Below, piece by piece: positions 22,950 to 27,139 of a DNA stretch of 27,139 nt (positions within the stretch are counted from its first letter, which is position 1; each line of letters begins with the position of its first letter). A program made the translations under genes and the position numbers. Below the pieces are notes generated by a model. It worked only from the letters and a program-made list of their open reading frames with translations. It was not told the DNA's origin and made no database searches. Origin of the DNA: Gammaproteobacteria bacterium RIFCSPHIGHO2_02_FULL_42_13 (GTDB lineage: Bacteria > Pseudomonadota > Gammaproteobacteria > UBA12402); the NCBI GenBank assembly GCA_001801405.1, contig MGXQ01000071.1, forward strand, positions 1-27,139, written 5' to 3'.

Positions 22950-25523
22950 ATGCACTTTGAAAAATTAACCAGTAAATTTCAAATGGCGCTTGCCGAAGCA
23001 CAGTCATTGGCATTGGGGCGCGATAATCCCACGATTGAATCGATTCATGTGATGAAGACATTGATTGATCAAGAGGGAGGGACGGTGAGACCGTTGTTGA
23101 CGCAAGCGAATGTCAATATTCCACAATTGCGTAGTAAGCTCGATGATGCGCTCGATCGTTTGCCCATCGCACAAGGGATGAGTGGCGATATTCATGTGTC
23201 CCCAGAATTGAATCAACTGCTTAACCTCATGGATAAGTTCGCACAAAAGCGCGGCGATCAATATATTTCCAGCGAATTATTTGTATTGGCCGTGTTGGAA
23301 GATGGGACTGAATTAGCGCGGTTGTTAAAAGCGGCCGGCGCAACACAATCGGCGATTGAAGCGGCCATTAAAAATATGCGCGGCGGTCAAAAAGTGGATG
23401 ATCAGAATGCGGAAGAACATCGGCAGGCATTAGAGAAATATACCATCGATTTAACGGCGCGCGCAGAACAAGGCAAGTTAGATCCAGTGATTGGGCGCGA
23501 TGATATCATTCGTCGCGTGATTCAGGTGTTATCACGTCGTACTAAAAATAATCCGGTGTTGATTGGTGAGCCCGGGGTGGGCAAGACGGCTATTGTGGAA
23601 GGATTAGCACAACGCATTGTTAATGGTGAGGTGCCTGAAGGGTTAAAAAACAAACGCGTATTGGCTTTGGATATGGGATCGTTAATTGCAGGGACAAAAT
23701 TTCGGGGTGAATTTGAAGAACGCTTAAAGGCGGTATTAAAAGAATTAGGGCAGCAAGAAGGACAAATTATTTTATTTATTGATGAAATTCATATGATGGT
23801 GGGCGCGGGTAAAGCCGAAGGGTCAATGGATGCGGGCAATATGTTAAAACCTGCGTTAGCGCGAGGTGAATTGCATTGTGTGGGCGCTACGACTTTAAAT
23901 GAATATCGTCAGTATTTGGAAAAAGATGCAGCGCTTGAGCGACGGTTTCAAAAAGTGTTGGTGGATGAGCCAACGATTGAAGATACCATTGCCATTTTGC
24001 GCGGATTAAAAGAGCGTTATGAATTGCATCATGGCGTGGAAATTACGGATCCAGCGATTGTGGCGGCAGCGATGTTATCGCAGCGTTATATTACGGATCG
24101 TAATCTTCCCGACAAAGCGATTGATTTAATTGATGAGGCGGGCAGTCGTATTCGCATGGAAATTGATTCGAAGCCCGAAAGCATGGATCGACTCGAACGA
24201 CGGCTGATTCAATTTAAGATTGAGCGTGAAGCGTTAAAAAAAGAAAAAGATGAAGCATCGAAAAAACGCTTAAAAGAATTAGACGCTGACATCAAAGAGA
24301 CCGAGAAAAAATTCAGTGACATGGGAGAAATTTGGAAGGGTGAAAAAGCGGCATTACAAGGCTCGCAACATATCAAAGAAAAACTCGATCGCGCGCGCGT
24401 CGAATTAGAAACCGCGCATCGCGCCGGTGATTTAGGACGCATGTCTGAGTTGCAGTATGGCCGTATTCCTGAATTAGAAAAACAGTTAGCAGAAGCGGAA
24501 AAAACAAAACAGAAAGAAACAACCTTGTTACGTAATCGCGTGACCGAAGAAGAAATTGCTGAAGTCGTATCGCGTTGGACACATATACCGGTGTCGAAAA
24601 TGCTGGAAGGTGAAAAAGAAAAGCTGCTGAACATGGAAGATTTTTTGCATCAACGTGTGATTGGGCAGGATGAAGCAGTTGCCGTTGTTTCGAATGCGGT
24701 TCGTCGTTCGCGAGCGGGGCTAAGTGATGCTGGGCGTCCGATTGGGTCGTTTTTATTTTTAGGACCAACAGGCGTGGGTAAAACCGAGTTATGTAAAGCG
24801 TTGACGGAGTTTTTATTTGATACAGATGAGGCGATGGTGCGTATTGATATGTCGGAATTTATGGAAAAACATTCAGTTGCTCGACTCATTGGTGCGCCGC
24901 CGGGTTATGTGGGTTATGAAGAGGGTGGTTATTTGACGGAGGCTGTTCGTCGTCGACCGTATTCATTGATTTTGTTGGACGAAATTGAAAAAGCGCATCC
25001 GGATGTGTTTAATATACTATTACAAGTGTTAGACGATGGTCGTTTGACAGATGGACAAGGGCGAACGGTGGATTTTCGTAATGCTGTTATTGTGATGACA
25101 TCGAATTTGGGTTCGCAGTTGATTCAAGAGATGAGTGAAAAAAGTTATGACGAAATGAAATCGGCGGTGATGAACATTGTTGAAAAAGAATTAAAGCCGG
25201 AATTTATTAATCGCATCGATGAAATTGTTGTGTTTCATAGTTTAACGCAAGCAGAAATTCAAAAAATTGCGTTGATCCAAATTGAATTTTTGAAACAGCG
25301 ATTAGCGGCCAAGGACATTCAATTAAAGTGGGATAAAAAAGTGCTTGAATATTTAGCCGAAGCGGGGTTTGATCCCGTGTATGGCGCGAGACCGCTCAAA
25401 CGAATTATTCAGCAACGCTTAGAAAATCCTTTAGCAAATGAGATTTTGGGGGTAAACTTCGGTCCAGGCGATGTGATCAATGTCACGCACGGCAAGGGTG
25501 GTTTAAAATTTTCTAAGGAATAA
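22950..25523 (+). CDS. clpB: ClpB disaggregase
   Basis: Hexameric AAA+ chaperone that rescues aggregated proteins together with DnaK. The 857 residues equal the length of the E. coli protein. In order: Clp N domain (1-145), first ATPase with Walker A GEPGVGKT (about 206-213) and Walker B LFIDEIHMM, the coiled-coil M domain (about 410-520), second ATPase with GPTGVGKT (about 605-612), LLDEIEKAHPDV and MTSNLGS, and the C-terminal D2 small domain with YGARPLKR. No ClpP-binding loop is evident, as expected. AGAGG precedes the ATG. A sigma-32 type promoter lies directly upstream, and uspA follows after 15 nt, so the two are likely co-induced. Confidence 0.97.
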   Translation: MHFEKLTSKFQMALAEAQSLALGRDNPTIESIHVMKTLIDQEGGTVRPLLTQANVNIPQLRSKLDDALDRLPIAQGMSGDIHVSPELNQLLNLMDKFAQKRGDQYISSELFVLAVLEDGTELARLLKAAGATQSAIEAAIKNMRGGQKVDDQNAEEHRQALEKYTIDLTARAEQGKLDPVIGRDDIIRRVIQVLSRRTKNNPVLIGEPGVGKTAIVEGLAQRIVNGEVPEGLKNKRVLALDMGSLIAGTKFRGEFEERLKAVLKELGQQEGQIILFIDEIHMMVGAGKAEGSMDAGNMLKPALARGELHCVGATTLNEYRQYLEKDAALERRFQKVLVDEPTIEDTIAILRGLKERYELHHGVEITDPAIVAAAMLSQRYITDRNLPDKAIDLIDEAGSRIRMEIDSKPESMDRLERRLIQFKIEREALKKEKDEASKKRLKELDADIKETEKKFSDMGEIWKGEKAALQGSQHIKEKLDRARVELETAHRAGDLGRMSELQYGRIPELEKQLAEAEKTKQKETTLLRNRVTEEEIAEVVSRWTHIPVSKMLEGEKEKLLNMEDFLHQRVIGQDEAVAVVSNAVRRSRAGLSDAGRPIGSFLFLGPTGVGKTELCKALTEFLFDTDEAMVRIDMSEFMEKHSVARLIGAPPGYVGYEEGGYLTEAVRRRPYSLILLDEIEKAHPDVFNILLQVLDDGRLTDGQGRTVDFRNAVIVMTSNLGSQLIQEMSEKSYDEMKSAVMNIVEKELKPEFINRIDEIVVFHSLTQAEIQKIALIQIEFLKQRLAAKDIQLKWDKKVLEYLAEAGFDPVYGARPLKRIIQQRLENPLANEILGVNFGPGDVINVTHGKGGLKFSKE

Positions 25524-25538
25524 CATGAGGAGAGAACA

Positions 25539-25973
25539 ATGGTTAAGTACACACATATTTTAGTCGCGTCCGATTTTACAGATAACTCAGGCATGGTCAT
25601 AAAAAAAGCAGAAGAGTTGGCTAAACAGATGGGCTCGCATTTAAGTTTATTGCATGTTGTTGAGCCGTTGCCGGGTTATGGTTATGCGTTTGTGGGTTCA
25701 GCTGAAATCGAATTACAGTTGGTCGAAGAAGCAAAACGCCAGTTAGCGAAATTAGGCAAGCAATTAAATGTCAAAGACAACGATCAATATGTTGAAGTCG
25801 GTCCAACGAAAATTGAGATTACGCGCGTCGCCGAAGAAATTGGAGCCGATTTAATTATTGTGGGTAGTCATGGCCGACATGGTTTGTCTAACTTATTAGG
25901 GTCGACTGCCAATGCCGTGATTCATAATGCAGATTGTGATGTGTTAACGGTTAGACTTAAGGACAAGATTTAG
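25539..25973 (+). CDS. Universal stress protein, UspA family
   Basis: Small cytoplasmic stress protein of 144 residues with the whole Usp fold: ILVASDFTDNS at strand 1, LSLLHVVEP at strand 2, ADLIIVGSHGRHG and the nucleotide/phosphate loop GSHGRHGLSNLLGSTA, followed by VIHNADCDVLTVR. The Gly pattern is that of nucleotide-binding Usp proteins, though the spacing between the second and third Gly is 8 rather than 9, so ATP binding should not be assumed. A good GAGGAG site lies before the ATG, 15 nt after the clpB stop. Probably part of the clpB heat-shock transcript. Confidence 0.93.
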   Translation: MVKYTHILVASDFTDNSGMVIKKAEELAKQMGSHLSLLHVVEPLPGYGYAFVGSAEIELQLVEEAKRQLAKLGKQLNVKDNDQYVEVGPTKIEITRVAEEIGADLIIVGSHGRHGLSNLLGSTANAVIHNADCDVLTVRLKDKI

Positions 25974-26005
25974 CGCGGTAGGTTTGGTCTAAAGAAAATG
26001 TAGCT

Positions 26006-26046
26006 AGCGTAGCCCGCATTCCGCTTCGCTCCATGCGGGCTACGCT
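26006..26046. repeat. Dispersed palindrome with 14-bp perfect arms
   Basis: Arms AGCGTAGCCCGCAT (26006-26019) and ATGCGGGCTACGCT (26033-26046) are perfectly complementary around the 13-nt centre TCCGCTTCGCTCC. The GTAGCC start and GCGAAGC (complement) centre relate it to the element at 20980-21012. It lies between the convergent ends of uspA and the MATE gene. Confidence 0.8.
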
Positions 26047-26065
26047 TGCTTGGCGCACATAGTTT

Positions 26066-26085
26066 GTTGGGCCTTACGGCCCAAC
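26066..26085. repeat. Second palindrome, GTTGGGCC type
   Basis: Arms GTTGGGCC and GGCCCAAC (26066-26073, 26078-26085) around TTAC, followed by CTAC. Read on the minus strand it is GTAG-GTTGGGCC-GTAA-GGCCCAAC, a common bacterial intergenic repeat pattern. It could form a stable hairpin and help end transcription of the convergent uspA and MATE genes; no T-run is present. Confidence 0.7.
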
Positions 26086-26112
26086 CTACTAACTGAGATT
26101 GCCTGGCGATGG

Positions 26113-27139
26113 TCATGGATGCATTGGTTCTTGGATCTCTTGGATTTCCTGTGTGTTTAGAGGTTCGAGTATAGGTTCTTGTTGGTTGGTGAAAAATGAA
26201 CAGCAAGTGTGGAGCCATGATCCAGGATTTCTGTCTGGTTGAGCGGTTTCTTTGACTTCTTGATACGCTTTTGGTGTCGTATATTTGTACCATATTGGAA
26301 AGATAGCAAGGGCGGCTAATGTCACGCCGATGGTGGGTCCCATAATGATGCCGACAATGTCTAATTTTTCGGTAAAAGCGAGAAAATAACTTAATGCAAG
26401 GCCGGCGCTTAAAAACAATATAGACAATACGGTTGGGGTGAGACGTTGGTTTGAAATTCTTAATGTTTGTATTTGACCATAACGAAATGTATCAGCAATA
26501 ATGGTGCCTGCAGCTAAGGGCAGAATTTGTTGTGCGGTCGTCAAGATGGAGGGATCCAATTCTTCCGCAGTGATGATCGCGCCTAGCCATTCGGGGTGAG
26601 AGGCCAAAAGAATGGTTGGAATAGCGACTACAAACGCACTGGTGATTAATCCATAGCGCGCGACTCGACTGGCATAGGTAAACTCACTTGCACCGACGGC
26701 ACGCCCGACTTCTTGACTCACACTTTGACCAAATGCAAAGCTAGGAATAATAGCAAAAAATTGTAATTGTGAAGTAAAGGCTTGTGCGGCTAGGTCTTTT
26801 GTGCCAAGCCATGCGGCAAAGGTATTGAGGAGTTGCCAGATGATCAGTTCACTGCCTATTTGTAACGTTATGGGTAAACCGATGATTAACATCTCACGCA
26901 GAGTAGCAAGTAATTTATGATTGAAATTATCCAATGCATAGAGTTTTAACGGACGATAGTCAGGATGTAATCCAATAAACAAACTAAAACTTATGCTGGT
27001 GAGGCATGATTCTAGGACATATCCCAGCGCAACGCCATGGATGCCCATGTTAGGTCGCCCAAATGTAAGATAAATACTGGTTCCCGTGCCAATAGCAAAA
27101 TTAATTAATCCGATGATCATAGCAGGAAAGGTTTTTCCA
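26113..27139 (-). CDS. MATE-family multidrug/metabolite exporter, 5' part missing
   Basis: Polytopic inner-membrane cation-coupled exporter. The frame is open to the right edge (GKTFPAM continues upstream of the first internal Met), so only about the C-terminal three quarters is in the window. Visible are GLPITLQIGSELIIWQLLNTFAAWLG, a strong match to the MATE second-half signature around LG...LAAQAFTSQ, and SVSQEVGRAVGA, together with about eight hydrophobic helices. A hydrophilic tail of some 50 residues (after KYTTPKAY) ends in short Gln-Glu-Ile repeats (QEIQEIQE). Substrate is unknown. It converges with uspA. Confidence 0.9.
   Translation of the reverse strand, partial: GKTFPAMIIGLINFAIGTGTSIYLTFGRPNMGIHGVALGYVLESCLTSISFSLFIGLHPDYRPLKLYALDNFNHKLLATLREMLIIGLPITLQIGSELIIWQLLNTFAAWLGTKDLAAQAFTSQLQFFAIIPSFAFGQSVSQEVGRAVGASEFTYASRVARYGLITSAFVVAIPTILLASHPEWLGAIITAEELDPSILTTAQQILPLAAGTIIADTFRYGQIQTLRISNQRLTPTVLSILFLSAGLALSYFLAFTEKLDIVGIIMGPTIGVTLAALAIFPIWYKYTTPKAYQEVKETAQPDRNPGSWLHTCCSFFTNQQEPILEPLNTQEIQEIQEPMHP

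Noticed and set aside
24209..24768. Minus-strand open frames inside clpB
   Set aside because: They are antisense to the highly conserved M-domain and second ATPase domain and show no protein family features.
1..27139. tRNA, rRNA, insertion sequence or integrase near the secretion operon
   Set aside because: None could be recognised in either strand of the window, so there is no direct sign of recent insertion.

Overview
The window is bacterial chromosome: dense, moderately AT-rich and mostly transcribed rightwards, with gammaproteobacterial-type genes (FeSOD of the SodB type, RhlE-type helicase, ClpB, UspA, the very large NAD-dependent glutamate dehydrogenase). Large GDH, a Trb/P-type type IV secretion locus among housekeeping genes and an orphan receiver protein together suggest a Legionellales/Coxiellaceae-like, possibly host-associated gammaproteobacterium. 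That placement is an inference from gene content, not a measurement.

Left part (1-9689): sodB on the minus strand diverges from a plus-strand operon for the oxidative pentose phosphate branch, in the order short-form 6-phosphogluconate dehydrogenase, zwf, pgl. Together these turn glucose-6-phosphate into ribulose-5-phosphate plus reduced cofactor. Between pgl and tsaB lies a small array of four copies of an 11-15 nt palindrome; the first copy encodes the last residues of Pgl and the last sits just before tsaB. tsaB (tRNA t6A synthesis) is followed closely by a 1605-residue NAD-glutamate dehydrogenase.

Middle (9690-12108): a monocistronic gene with its own promoter and terminator encodes an unrecognised 188-residue protein made of two diverged copies of a ~48-residue module. 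Converging on it is a broken rhlE-like DEAD-box helicase gene with a frameshift and an altered motif III. About 350 nt without genes follows, holding the helicase leader and the probable promoter of the secretion operon.

Secretion operon (12109-20978): ten tightly coupled genes, trbC, trbD, trbE, trbF, trbG, trbI, a small exported protein, trbL, a TraF-like peptidase and trbB (VirB2, B3, B4, B8, B9, B10, unknown, B6, pilin peptidase, B11). No relaxase, coupling ATPase, VirB5/TrbJ, VirB1 or integrase is present in the window. TrbG itself carries a lipobox, and TrbC plus TraF suggest a processed, perhaps cyclic, P-type pilin.

Right part (20979-27139): a dispersed palindromic repeat, a small outer-membrane beta-barrel protein (minus), a divergent orphan receiver-domain protein with an insertion in its receiver fold, then clpB-uspA behind a convincing sigma-32 type promoter. 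A second cluster of palindromes separates uspA from the convergent end of a MATE-family transporter, which runs off the right edge.
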